Positions 1 to 5,319 are shown, counted from the first letter of the stretch. The stretch is DNA of 5,319 bases from an uncultured Oscillospiraceae bacterium (GCA_934667865.1 CAKUMR010000096.1:1-5319), one strand, 5' to 3'. The notes: generated by a model from the letters alone, not told the origin. A program made the numbers and translations.

Positions 1-783
1 GCCCTGCGCGTCTGCACGCTGCTCGGCCTGACCTGCCCCGTCGGCAAGGGCCGTCCCGCGCCGCTGCTCGCCCCGCCCATGAACGCCCCCTCCGTCCACG
101 GAGAATCCGGTCTGGACGGCCCGGCTCTGCCGGAGCCTGCCATGCAGCCGGGCAGCCTGCGCTCCGTAGAGCTCATGGCCAGGGTGCTGCGCGAGAGCGA
201 AACGCCTGTGACCATCGTCGCCACCGGGCCGCAGACAAACCTCGCCGCGCTCCTGCTGGCGCATCCCGAGCTGAAGCCGAACATCGCGCGCATCAGTCTG
301 ATGGGCGGCGGCATTGCCTATGGTAACTGGACCTGCGCCGCCGAATTCAACATTCTGGTCGACCCGGAGGCCGCGGACATCGTGTTCCGTTCCGGCGTCC
401 CCATCACCATGGCCGGGCTGGATGTAACGGAAAAAGCGCTGATCTTCCCGGAGGACTTTGAGCGCGTGCGCGCCGTGGGCAATCCGGTCGCCCGCGTGGT
501 CGCGGACTGGCTGGAGTTCTTCTACGGCTTCCACCGCAAGCTCGGCTACGCCGGCGCGCCGGTGCATGACGCCGTTGCCGTCGCCGCGCTGCTGCGCCCC
601 GACCTCATGCAGGCGCAGGAGATGTACGTGCAGATTGAAACGCAGGGCGAATACTGCCGCGGCATGACCGTCGGCGACACACGCGGGCAGCTCGGCCATG
701 CGCCCAACGCCCGCGTCCTGACCGGCATCGACCGCAAGGGCTTTGCCGACCTGCTGGTCGAGGCCGTCAGTGCCTATGATTGA
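1..783 (+). CDS. Nucleoside hydrolase, RihB-like (5' end outside window)
   Basis: This is an inosine/uridine-preferring nucleoside hydrolase (IUNH family), a cytosolic enzyme that cleaves the N-glycosidic bond of ribonucleosides to a free base and ribose. The frame is open from base 1, giving 260 visible residues. The N-terminal DxDxGxDD metal-binding loop, about 50 residues, lies upstream of the window, so the ATG at 79 is internal. Visible family motifs are HGESGLDG (residues 33-40), a TGPQTNL segment (75-81), AEFNILVDPEA (114-124), GLDVT (139-143) and the C-terminal VHD (188-190), which supplies the late active-site His and a Ca2+-ligand Asp. From memory, the stretch after VHD (QEMYVQIET, then a Cys-Arg-Gly and TV-x-D pattern) resembles E. 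coli RihB, a pyrimidine nucleosidase, so I favour pyrimidine nucleosides as substrate. The ending is intact. The next gene, a paralogue, starts 14 bases after the stop codon. Family certain, specificity inferred. Confidence 0.93.
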   Translation, partial: ALRVCTLLGLTCPVGKGRPAPLLAPPMNAPSVHGESGLDGPALPEPAMQPGSLRSVELMARVLRESETPVTIVATGPQTNLAALLLAHPELKPNIARISLMGGGIAYGNWTCAAEFNILVDPEAADIVFRSGVPITMAGLDVTEKALIFPEDFERVRAVGNPVARVVADWLEFFYGFHRKLGYAGAPVHDAVAVAALLRPDLMQAQEMYVQIETQGEYCRGMTVGDTRGQLGHAPNARVLTGIDRKGFADLLVEAVSAYD

Positions 784-785
784 CG

Positions 786-792
786 AAGGAGA
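786..792 (+). promoter_or_regulatory. Ribosome binding site of second nucleoside hydrolase
   Basis: AAGGAGA sits five bases before the ATG at 798. It decides that start over an in-frame TTG at 780, which overlaps the stop codon of the preceding gene, has no comparable site upstream and would add six residues not expected in the family. Confidence 0.8.
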
Positions 793-797
793 ACACC

Positions 798-1727
798 ATG
801 AATAAAATTCCCGTATGGATCGACTGTGACACCGGCGTGGACGACGCCGTCGCGCTTCTCGTCGCGCACCGCCAGCCGGCGCTGGAGATCGTCGGCATCA
901 GCACCGTCGCCGGAAATGTCGCACTGGACAAAACCACGCGCAACACCCTGAAAATCTGCGACCTGATGGGCGCGGGCTACCCCGTCTACCCCGGCGCGGC
1001 GCAGCCGTGGATCCGTCCCTACGCGGACGCCTCCGCTTTTCACGGCGCGGACGGTCTGGGCGGTGCCGAGCTGCCGGAGCCCTCGCGCGCGCCGGAGAAG
1101 GAAGCCGCGTGGGACGCGCTGCTCCGCGCCGCGGAGCGCTACGAAGGCCGCCTGGAGCTGGTCGTGACCGGCCCGATGACCAACGCTGCAACTGCGCTGG
1201 CCAAATATCCGCAGCTCAAGGAGCTCCTCGCGCGCATCGTGATCATGGGCGGCGCCGCCGTGGGCGGCAACCGCACGCCCTGCGCGGAGTATAACATCTA
1301 CGCAGACCCCGACGCGGCGCAGGCCGTGTTCCGCTGCGGCATTCCGGTCGTCATGTGCGGGCTGGACGTGACGCACAGGGCCTATGTCACGCCGGAGGAG
1401 ATCGAGGAGATCTGCCGGGCCTCTACGCCCGTGACGCGCTTCTTCCGCGCCGCCACCGCCCACGCCGCCGAGCTTAATATGCGCGACGGCAACGCGGGAC
1501 TGTGCCTGCACGACGTGTGCCCCCTGCTGTTCCTGTCGGATTCCGGGCTGTTTCAGGGCGAAGCGGCGGGCGTCTATGTGGAAACGCAGAGCGAGCTGAC
1601 CCGCGGCAAAACCGTGACCGACCTCTACAGCGACCATCAATTCGAAACCAAGAACGCCTTCGTCGTGCTGGACATCGACCGTCCCCGCTTTTTGCAGATC
1701 GTGTCCGAGGCGCTGCGTTCCTACTGA
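798..1727 (+). CDS. Nucleoside hydrolase (IUNH family), second copy
   Basis: This complete 309-residue nucleoside hydrolase has the usual length for the family, whose members hydrolyse ribonucleosides to base plus ribose in the cytosol. The N-terminal calcium/catalytic loop DCDTGVDDAVAL spans residues 9-20; by analogy with the Crithidia enzyme, D11 is the general base and D16 a Ca2+ ligand. Further motifs are VAGN (37-40), a variant HGADGLGG loop (82-89), TGPMTN (124-129), AEYNIYADPDA (163-173), GLDVTH (188-193) and LHD (237-239), whose H238 and D239 close the active site. No key residue is missing. It is clearly a paralogue of the gene just upstream but differs around the active site: HGAD replaces HGES, VTH replaces VTE, and the segment before the late HD has fewer aromatics. 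The pair therefore probably covers different nucleosides. The short gaps on both sides (14 and 12 bases) put it inside an operon. Which bases it accepts cannot be read from the sequence. Confidence 0.96.
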   Translation: MNKIPVWIDCDTGVDDAVALLVAHRQPALEIVGISTVAGNVALDKTTRNTLKICDLMGAGYPVYPGAAQPWIRPYADASAFHGADGLGGAELPEPSRAPEKEAAWDALLRAAERYEGRLELVVTGPMTNAATALAKYPQLKELLARIVIMGGAAVGGNRTPCAEYNIYADPDAAQAVFRCGIPVVMCGLDVTHRAYVTPEEIEEICRASTPVTRFFRAATAHAAELNMRDGNAGLCLHDVCPLLFLSDSGLFQGEAAGVYVETQSELTRGKTVTDLYSDHQFETKNAFVVLDIDRPRFLQIVSEALRSY

Positions 1728-1728
1728 C

Positions 1729-1734
1729 AGGTGA
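1729..1734 (+). promoter_or_regulatory. Ribosome binding site favouring the TTG start of the cyclo-ligase
   Basis: AGGTGA lies five bases upstream of a TTG at 1740, the same spacing as the strong site of the preceding gene. The alternative start, GTG at 1731, falls inside this motif and has no Shine-Dalgarno-like sequence of its own. TTG initiation is therefore preferred. Confidence 0.6.
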
Positions 1735-1739
1735 TCCGT

Positions 1740-2276
1740 TTGGAAAAGAGTGAAATTCGCAGAGAGATCCGCGAGCAGAAGCGCCGCCTGACCCCGGCGC
1801 AGATCGAACAGGCGTCTGCCGCGCTGGCAGAGCAGCTGTTTTCCCATCCGCTCTACCGCGCCGCGCGCTCCGTTTACGGCTATCTGAGCTACAATCAGGA
1901 GGTGCTGACGCCGCCCATCCTGCGACAGGCGCAGCGCGACGGAAAGCGCGTCGCCGTGCCGAAGGTCTTCGGCGACATCATCCGCTTCCTGTGGCTGGAT
2001 GATCTGAGCCGCATCTCCACCGGCTACCGCGGCATTCCGGAGCCTTCCGGGAACGAGCCCGCCGCGGATGACCCCACGGCGCTGGTGCTGATGCCCGGTC
2101 TTGCCTTTACACCCGACGGCCAACGGCTTGGCTACGGCGGTGGCTTTTACGACCGCTTCCTTTCCGCAGAGCCCCATCCGACCCTTGCCCTTTGTTATGA
2201 TTTTCAGCTTTTGCCCCAGCTTCCGACCCAGCCGCATGATATTTTGGTAGACGCTGTGCTGCACAGCCCGGTTTAG
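1740..2276 (+). CDS. 5-formyltetrahydrofolate cyclo-ligase (MTHFS family)
   Basis: This cytosolic enzyme uses ATP to convert 5-formyl-THF to 5,10-methenyl-THF, returning stored or inhibitory folate to the one-carbon pool (family names include MTHFS, YgfA/Fau and YqgN). From the TTG start the protein has 178 residues, a normal length. The N-terminus is the typical basic helix (EIRREIREQKRRL). Then come SVYGYLSYNQEV (residues 45-56), a GIPEP substrate-site motif (98-102), MPGLAFTPDG (118-127) and the nucleotide-binding GYGGGFYDRFL (131-141). The C-terminus has the characteristic CYDFQL (152-157) and PHDILVDAV (165-173). No key motif is missing. A GTG at 1731 would add three residues; the position of the AGGTGA site argues for TTG. 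It starts 12 bases after the second nucleoside hydrolase and ends 10 bases before the DinB-like gene, so it is mid-operon. The link to nucleoside breakdown may be one-carbon/purine balance, but that is inference. Confidence 0.95.
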   Translation: MEKSEIRREIREQKRRLTPAQIEQASAALAEQLFSHPLYRAARSVYGYLSYNQEVLTPPILRQAQRDGKRVAVPKVFGDIIRFLWLDDLSRISTGYRGIPEPSGNEPAADDPTALVLMPGLAFTPDGQRLGYGGGFYDRFLSAEPHPTLALCYDFQLLPQLPTQPHDILVDAVLHSPV

Positions 2277-2280
2277 GAGG
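2275..2280 (+). promoter_or_regulatory. Ribosome binding site of DinB-like gene, overlapping upstream stop codon
   Basis: AGGAGG is a full consensus site, six bases before the ATG at 2287. It shares two bases with the TAG stop codon of the cyclo-ligase, so ribosomes ending there are delivered onto the next start, consistent with coupled expression. Confidence 0.75.
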
Positions 2281-2286
2281 GTTTTT

Positions 2287-2994
2287 ATGAAAATCGAGGC
2301 GGTCTGTGAATACAATGATCTTGGTTATCTGATCTACGCCGCGAATTACCCCGGCGCGTTCGTGCGCGGCACCTCGGAAAACGAGGCGCTGGCAAAATTC
2401 CCCGGCGAGGTGCGCAGCTACCTGCGCTGGCGCGGGGAAAGCACGCCCGGCTTTGACGCGCCGGAGGTCGAGATTGTGCAGCGCAAGCTGTCCGATCTGC
2501 AGATCTGCGATGCCGACAGCGACGTGCTGTTCGATCTGGAGCGGCAGCCGATGACGCAGGCGGAGTACGAAGCGCAGAAGCTGCTGGCGCTGAAATCCGC
2601 CGAGGATTTCGAGGCGCTCTACCGCAGTATTCCGAACCCGGACATCTCCGGCCGGCCGCCGCGCCGCACCTTCTACGGTCCCGTCCCGCGCACGCCGCGC
2701 CGGATGTATGAGCACGTCAACCAGACCACCGCCTACTACGCCGCCGCCATGGGCATCGAGCTGGAGAATCTGCCCGATCTTTACGCAAACCGGATGCAGG
2801 TGCTCGCCGAGGTCGAGCAGCCGGAGGATTTCCTCGATGGGCAGGTACATATCGCGCCGGACGGCGAAAGCTGGACGCTGCGCAAGCTGCTGCGCCGCTT
2901 TTTGTGGCACGACCGCATCCATGCCCGCGCCATGTGGCGCACGGCCACGGCCCTCTGGGGCGACAGTGTAGCAAATCCGTTCTACTTCGTATAG
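2287..2994 (+). CDS. DinB-like protein with HicB-like N-terminal segment
   Basis: This 235-residue protein has no assigned reaction. The C-terminal half looks like a DinB/YfiT-type four-helix bundle, a family whose members bind a divalent metal through three histidines and include thiol-dependent transferases and isomerases. Candidate ligands are H143 in MYEHVNQT (residues 140-147), and H208 and H212 in LWHDRIHARAM (206-216), preceded by the typical WTLRKLLRR (196-204). The first 50 residues have the beta-beta-beta-alpha look of a HicB-type antitoxin domain: GYLIYAANYPGAFVRGTS, then a helix with ENEALAKF, ending in YLRW. A Pro/Arg-rich linker (about 116-139) joins the halves. No HicA toxin gene is adjacent, so a toxin-antitoxin role is unlikely. 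It is the last gene of the plus-strand block and is followed by a strong terminator. No signal peptide or membrane segment is seen, so it is probably cytosolic. DinB assignment is fairly sure; the N-terminal assignment is tentative. Confidence 0.78.
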   Translation: MKIEAVCEYNDLGYLIYAANYPGAFVRGTSENEALAKFPGEVRSYLRWRGESTPGFDAPEVEIVQRKLSDLQICDADSDVLFDLERQPMTQAEYEAQKLLALKSAEDFEALYRSIPNPDISGRPPRRTFYGPVPRTPRRMYEHVNQTTAYYAAAMGIELENLPDLYANRMQVLAEVEQPEDFLDGQVHIAPDGESWTLRKLLRRFLWHDRIHARAMWRTATALWGDSVANPFYFV

Positions 2995-3013
2995 GGGATT
3001 TCTGGAAAATTAC

Positions 3014-3059
3014 AAAAAGCAGGCTCCCGTTCTTCTAAAGAACGGGAGCTCACTTTTTT
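3014..3059. terminator. Bidirectional rho-independent terminator between convergent operons
   Basis: A perfect 12-bp inverted repeat (GCTCCCGTTCTT at 3023-3034, its complement at 3038-3049) encloses a three-base CTA loop. On the plus strand it is followed, after four bases, by six Ts (3054-3059); a G-U pair can lengthen that stem by one. On the minus strand it is followed, after four bases, by five Ts (complement of 3014-3018). It begins 28 bases after the DinB-like stop codon and directly abuts the ligase stop codon, so one element can terminate both transcripts. Confidence 0.9.
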
Positions 3060-4537
3060 ACTTCTTTCTCTTCGGCTTCCGAGATGCGCAGGGCCGCGAG
3101 CGTCACGCCCACGACGGTGAAAAAGCAGAACATATCGCGCGGATAGAACCAGATATATTCCACCGTTGCGGAAAAGGAAATGCCGATAAGCGCCGCGGCG
3201 GCGGCGATCAGGGTCATACGCACACCGGTTCTGGCGCGGCGGATGCGCAGAAGCGCCCGCCGGATCAGGCCAAAATGGAAGGCAAGCAGCCCCAAAAGCC
3301 CCGCAAGACCCATCTCCGCCCAGACCTCCAGCCAGAGCATATGCGCGTGCTGCGCCTCGCGCGCGTGCCCGCCGCAGAAGAGCACATAGACCGGATGGAA
3401 ATTTTCCGGTCCGAAGCCCACACCCGTCAGGCCGAACTGCCGCAGCAGGCGCAGCGTCCCCTGCCAGATATACACGCGGTAGAGATTGGACGAATCGCTC
3501 GTCGAGCCAATCGTGAGGATGCGGCGAAAGACCGACCCCGGCAGCAGCGGCAGCGCCAGCAGCGCCGCCAGGAGCAACAGCGGCAGCATCCGCCGCTGGC
3601 AGAAAAAGAGCAGCACCAGAACCGCCAGCGCAAAGCTGACCCAGCCGGAGCGGGAATAGGTCATCAGCAGCGCCGCCAGCGGCAGCGCCAGAAGGCAGGT
3701 CGCCCCCAGCCGCGCGCGGCGGTTTTGCAGCATCGTCGTGTAGGCGAAGGCCAGCGGCAGCAGCAGGACAAGAAATTCCGCATAGTTGTTCGGATTTTCA
3801 AAGGTCGAATACACACGGCCGGGCATCCCGGCATTGGCAGCCAGATCGGTCTGCGAGCTGTTCGCCGCAACGCCGGTCAGGCGCTGCCAGACGGCGGTCA
3901 GCGCCGTCCACAACACGGCCAGATAGAGAAAGGCAAGGAATTTTTTCAGCTTTTCCCGGTCGGAAAGACCGGCCGCCAGCGTCAGCGCCAGCAGGAATGA
4001 CGTCGCGTAAAACGCTGACACACGCAGCGCCTCGCCCGTATCTCTGGCGCTCACGATGCCGAGCACCGATGTCAGCATGAAAAAGAGGAAGCCCAGCCCG
4101 ATCTCCCGGCAGGTCAGCAGCCTGCGCCGCCCCGCCATGACCAGAAGCAGGAGCGCCAGCGCCAGCGCGAGGGCGATCGCCAGCGCGAAGCGGTTGTTCC
4201 ACACCCGCGCGGGGCAGACGAACATCGCCAGCAGCATCGCCCCGGCAAGGCAGGAAAAGTCCAGCGCGCGCAGACTGCGCCCGGCAAGAAGCTCATTCAG
4301 ATGCAGCCGCGCGCCGAAGCGCGCGAAGCGCCGCGAGGCGGCGTTCACTGCCGCGTCCACTTTCAGAGGCCTCTCCGGATGCTCGCCGAGCAGCCGCCCG
4401 AGCAGACTCTCCCGAATCAGCCGCCGCAGGAGGACATACAGCCTGCGCAGGATGGCGTAGGCGCGGCTCTCCTCCGTCCGCGCGCACAGCCGCCGCCAGA
4501 AGGCCGGCAGCGTTCCGAGCAGAAAATGCTCGATCAT
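3050..4537 (-). CDS. O-antigen ligase / polysaccharide polymerase family membrane protein
   Basis: This 495-residue integral membrane protein belongs to the Wzy/WaaL-like family (Wzy_C, O-antigen ligase domain). Members polymerise lipid-linked glycan repeats or transfer the finished glycan to an acceptor on the outer face of the membrane. About 12 hydrophobic segments can be counted between residues 92 and 484. Family landmarks are STFENPNNYAEF (244-255), TYSRSGW (293-299), a large loop with GVGFGPENF (372-380) and QHAHMLWLEVWAEMGLAG (396-413); H397 and H399 are candidates for the conserved loop histidine. The C-terminal YIWFYPRDMF (461-470) also fits clostridial members as I remember them. 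Unusually, some 90 basic, mostly non-membrane residues precede the first membrane segment. The start is fixed by a 4-base ATGA overlap with the DUF4330 gene and a GGTGA seven bases upstream. The last codons overlap the terminator T-tract. Ligase versus polymerase cannot be decided here. Confidence 0.9.
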   Translation of the reverse strand: MIEHFLLGTLPAFWRRLCARTEESRAYAILRRLYVLLRRLIRESLLGRLLGEHPERPLKVDAAVNAASRRFARFGARLHLNELLAGRSLRALDFSCLAGAMLLAMFVCPARVWNNRFALAIALALALALLLLVMAGRRRLLTCREIGLGFLFFMLTSVLGIVSARDTGEALRVSAFYATSFLLALTLAAGLSDREKLKKFLAFLYLAVLWTALTAVWQRLTGVAANSSQTDLAANAGMPGRVYSTFENPNNYAEFLVLLLPLAFAYTTMLQNRRARLGATCLLALPLAALLMTYSRSGWVSFALAVLVLLFFCQRRMLPLLLLAALLALPLLPGSVFRRILTIGSTSDSSNLYRVYIWQGTLRLLRQFGLTGVGFGPENFHPVYVLFCGGHAREAQHAHMLWLEVWAEMGLAGLLGLLAFHFGLIRRALLRIRRARTGVRMTLIAAAAALIGISFSATVEYIWFYPRDMFCFFTVVGVTLAALRISEAEEKEVKK

Positions 4538-5019
4538 TTCGCGTTCACCGGCGTCATGTCATATACCCAGACGTAGAGCTTCGCATAGCCCACGCGGATG
4601 ACCATGGAGTGCCCGCAGCCCAGCGCCCAGCCGGTCACATAGACGCAGTTGTCCTCCGCCACGCCCTTGCACTCCACGGTCACATAGGCGCTCTTATAGC
4701 CGGGCTTGCTGCTCAAAACGACCTTGCCGTCGGCGGCGGTCGTGTAGACCCGCGCCTCGTCGATTTTGAAATCCACGACCTTGCCCAAGTCCATGTAGCA
4801 GGAATCGTCGGTCACCACGTCGCCCTTTGCGATCATCTCCGCCACCTTCTCCGGCGTTTCGTTGCACAGGAAGGTGATGCGGTAGGTCTCCTCGTTGCCG
4901 ACGGTCGCCTTGCCGCCGGAGCTTCCGAAAAAGCGCCATGCCGCGAACGCGGCCATCGCCACTAAGACGAGCACCACGACCAGATCAACGATGTTCCATT
5001 TTCTCTTCTTCTGTTCCAT
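4534..5019 (-). CDS. DUF4330 family membrane-anchored protein
   Basis: This 161-residue protein has a short basic N-terminus (MEQKKRKWN), one membrane segment (about residues 10-31, NIVDLVVVLVLVAMAAFAAW) and a soluble domain of about 130 residues. By the positive-inside rule the domain faces outward. The NIVDLVVVLV start, the KGDVV turn (65-69), the LGKVVDFKI strand (78-86) and the DGKVVLSSKPG segment (98-107) match my recollection of DUF4330, a family of unknown function found near polysaccharide genes in Bacillota. The soluble part carries five cysteines (C52, C74, C117, C125, C135), enough for disulfides or metal binding. The gene overlaps the upstream glycosyltransferase by 35 bases and the downstream ligase gene by 4, so it is surely co-translated with them. 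Its role is probably accessory to glycan assembly or export, which is inference from position only. The hydrophobic segment has no lipobox or evident cleavage site, so it reads as an anchor. Confidence 0.82.
   Translation of the reverse strand: MEQKKRKWNIVDLVVVLVLVAMAAFAAWRFFGSSGGKATVGNEETYRITFLCNETPEKVAEMIAKGDVVTDDSCYMDLGKVVDFKIDEARVYTTAADGKVVLSSKPGYKSAYVTVECKGVAEDNCVYVTGWALGCGHSMVIRVGYAKLYVWVYDMTPVNAK
4545..4549 (-). promoter_or_regulatory. Ribosome binding site of ligase gene, inside DUF4330 coding sequence
   Basis: Read on the minus strand, GGTGA lies seven bases before the ATG at 4537, within the last codons of the DUF4330 gene. It is a modest match, so re-initiation through the ATGA stop/start overlap probably contributes to translation. 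Confidence 0.5.
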
Positions 5020-5319
5020 GCTTCAGGCTCCTTTGATAAAGCGCCGCCGTCCGGCGGCAGGTTTCATTCCGGTCAAAGCGGCGCTGCGCCGCACGTTTTC
5101 CCAGGGCTTCCCGCAGAGCATCGTCCTCCAGCAGCCGCTTCAGCACATCGGAAAACGCGGAAACGTTGCCGTAGGGCGCGGTCAGGCCGCAGTCCGCCAC
5201 GAGCGCGCCGCTGACCTCCGTCGCCGCGACCGGCAGCCCGGCGGCCATGGCCTCCAGCTCCGCGAGGCTCATCGTTTCCGTCCGCGAGGGAGAAACATAG
5301 ATATCCGCCTGTGCCAGCG
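4985..5319 (-). CDS. GT4-type glycosyltransferase, C-terminal part (5' end outside window)
   Basis: Only the last 110 residues are present; the reading frame runs off the right edge, and the ATG at 5272 is internal. The fragment begins within the C-terminal Rossmann domain of a retaining GT-B glycosyltransferase of the GT4/GT1-like family, which transfers a sugar from a nucleotide-sugar donor to a lipid-linked or growing glycan at the inner membrane face. Diagnostic is ADIYVSPSRTE (visible residues 4-14), followed by the donor-binding E-x7-E pattern (E14 and E22, with LEAMAAGLPV next). A helix with LKRLLEDDALREALGKRA and a charged tail follow, as usual for the end of such proteins. The tail overlaps the DUF4330 gene by 35 bases. 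The sugar donor and acceptor cannot be told from this part. With the ligase-family gene downstream, it belongs to a surface polysaccharide locus that continues beyond the window. Confidence 0.92.
   Translation of the reverse strand, partial: LAQADIYVSPSRTETMSLAELEAMAAGLPVAATEVSGALVADCGLTAPYGNVSAFSDVLKRLLEDDALREALGKRAAQRRFDRNETCRRTAALYQRSLKHGTEEEKMEHR
5028..5034 (-). promoter_or_regulatory. Ribosome binding site of DUF4330 gene, inside glycosyltransferase coding sequence
   Basis: Read on the minus strand, AAAGGAG lies eight bases before the ATG at 5019. It sits within the final codons of the glycosyltransferase, which supports the ATG at 5019 and shows that the 35-base gene overlap is real rather than a start-site error. 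Confidence 0.7.

Noticed and set aside
780..797. An upstream TTG start for the second nucleoside hydrolase.
   Set aside because: The AAGGAGA site is placed for the ATG at 798, and the six extra residues come before the normal family N-terminus.
774..2315. A 513-codon open frame on the minus strand, opposite the second nucleoside hydrolase and the cyclo-ligase.
   Set aside because: It lies antisense to two genes with complete family motifs. Its translation is rich in Arg, Gly, Ala and Gln with no recognisable motif, as expected of a shadow frame in GC-rich DNA.
2287..2436. A HicB antitoxin of a HicAB toxin-antitoxin pair.
   Set aside because: No small HicA-like gene is adjacent, the segment is fused to a DinB-like domain, and no DNA-binding domain is visible.
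2107..2922. A 271-codon minus-strand frame opposite the cyclo-ligase end and the DinB-like gene.
   Set aside because: It overlaps the antisense side of two well-supported genes, shows no domain pattern or convincing ribosome site, and has shadow-like composition.
3275..4000. A 241-codon plus-strand frame opposite the ligase-family gene.
   Set aside because: Its translation is an Arg/Gln/His-rich low-complexity string, the complement of Leu/Ala-rich membrane codons, so it is a shadow of the real gene.
4150..4195. A repeat-like GCCAGCGC tract on the plus strand.
   Set aside because: It is the complement of alternating Leu/Ala codons in a membrane helix (IALALALALL) of the ligase, so codon composition explains it and no independent repeat element is needed.

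Overview
The window is GC-rich and densely coding. It holds two convergent gene blocks that meet at a shared hairpin terminator. Purine-rich ribosome binding sites (AAGGAGA, AGGAGG, AAAGGAG), a probable TTG start, and a DUF4330 gene beside a polysaccharide polymerase/ligase gene suggest a GC-rich member of the Bacillota/Clostridia, perhaps an anaerobic gut Oscillospiraceae-type organism. That placement is inferred from gene style and family content; no rRNA or other marker gene is present.

Plus strand, 1-2994: a tight co-directional block with gaps of only 10-14 bases, so almost certainly one transcript. It encodes the C-terminal four fifths or so of a nucleoside hydrolase (RihB-like, probably pyrimidine-preferring), a complete second nucleoside hydrolase of different subtype, a 5-formyltetrahydrofolate cyclo-ligase, and a 235-residue protein with a DinB-like metal-binding C-terminal half behind an N-terminal segment that resembles the HicB antitoxin fold. 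The two hydrolases free nucleobases and ribose from nucleosides. The cyclo-ligase returns 5-formyl-THF to the active one-carbon pool. The DinB-like protein has no assignable substrate. The theme is nucleoside salvage plus folate housekeeping, but the last gene may simply be a passenger.

Centre, 3014-3059: a perfect 12-bp inverted repeat with a T-tract on each side, which can end transcription in both directions. Its right edge touches the stop codon of the minus-strand block, and the plus-strand T-tract lies inside that gene's last codons.

Minus strand, 5319-3050: a cell-surface polysaccharide block, read from right to left. It holds the C-terminal end of a GT4-type glycosyltransferase, a one-pass membrane DUF4330 protein and a multi-pass O-antigen ligase/polymerase-family protein. 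The genes overlap by 35 bases and then by 4 bases (ATGA), so translation is probably coupled. The glycosyltransferase would build a lipid-linked glycan on the inner face of the membrane, and the ligase-family protein would polymerise or transfer it on the outer face. DUF4330 has no known function.

There is no gene-free stretch over 300 bases. I saw no tRNA, rRNA, riboswitch, CRISPR array, insertion sequence or attachment site. No promoter is visible, because the upstream ends of both blocks lie outside the window. I found no clear undescribed system; the best leads are the HicB-like/DinB fusion and the role of DUF4330 next to the ligase.
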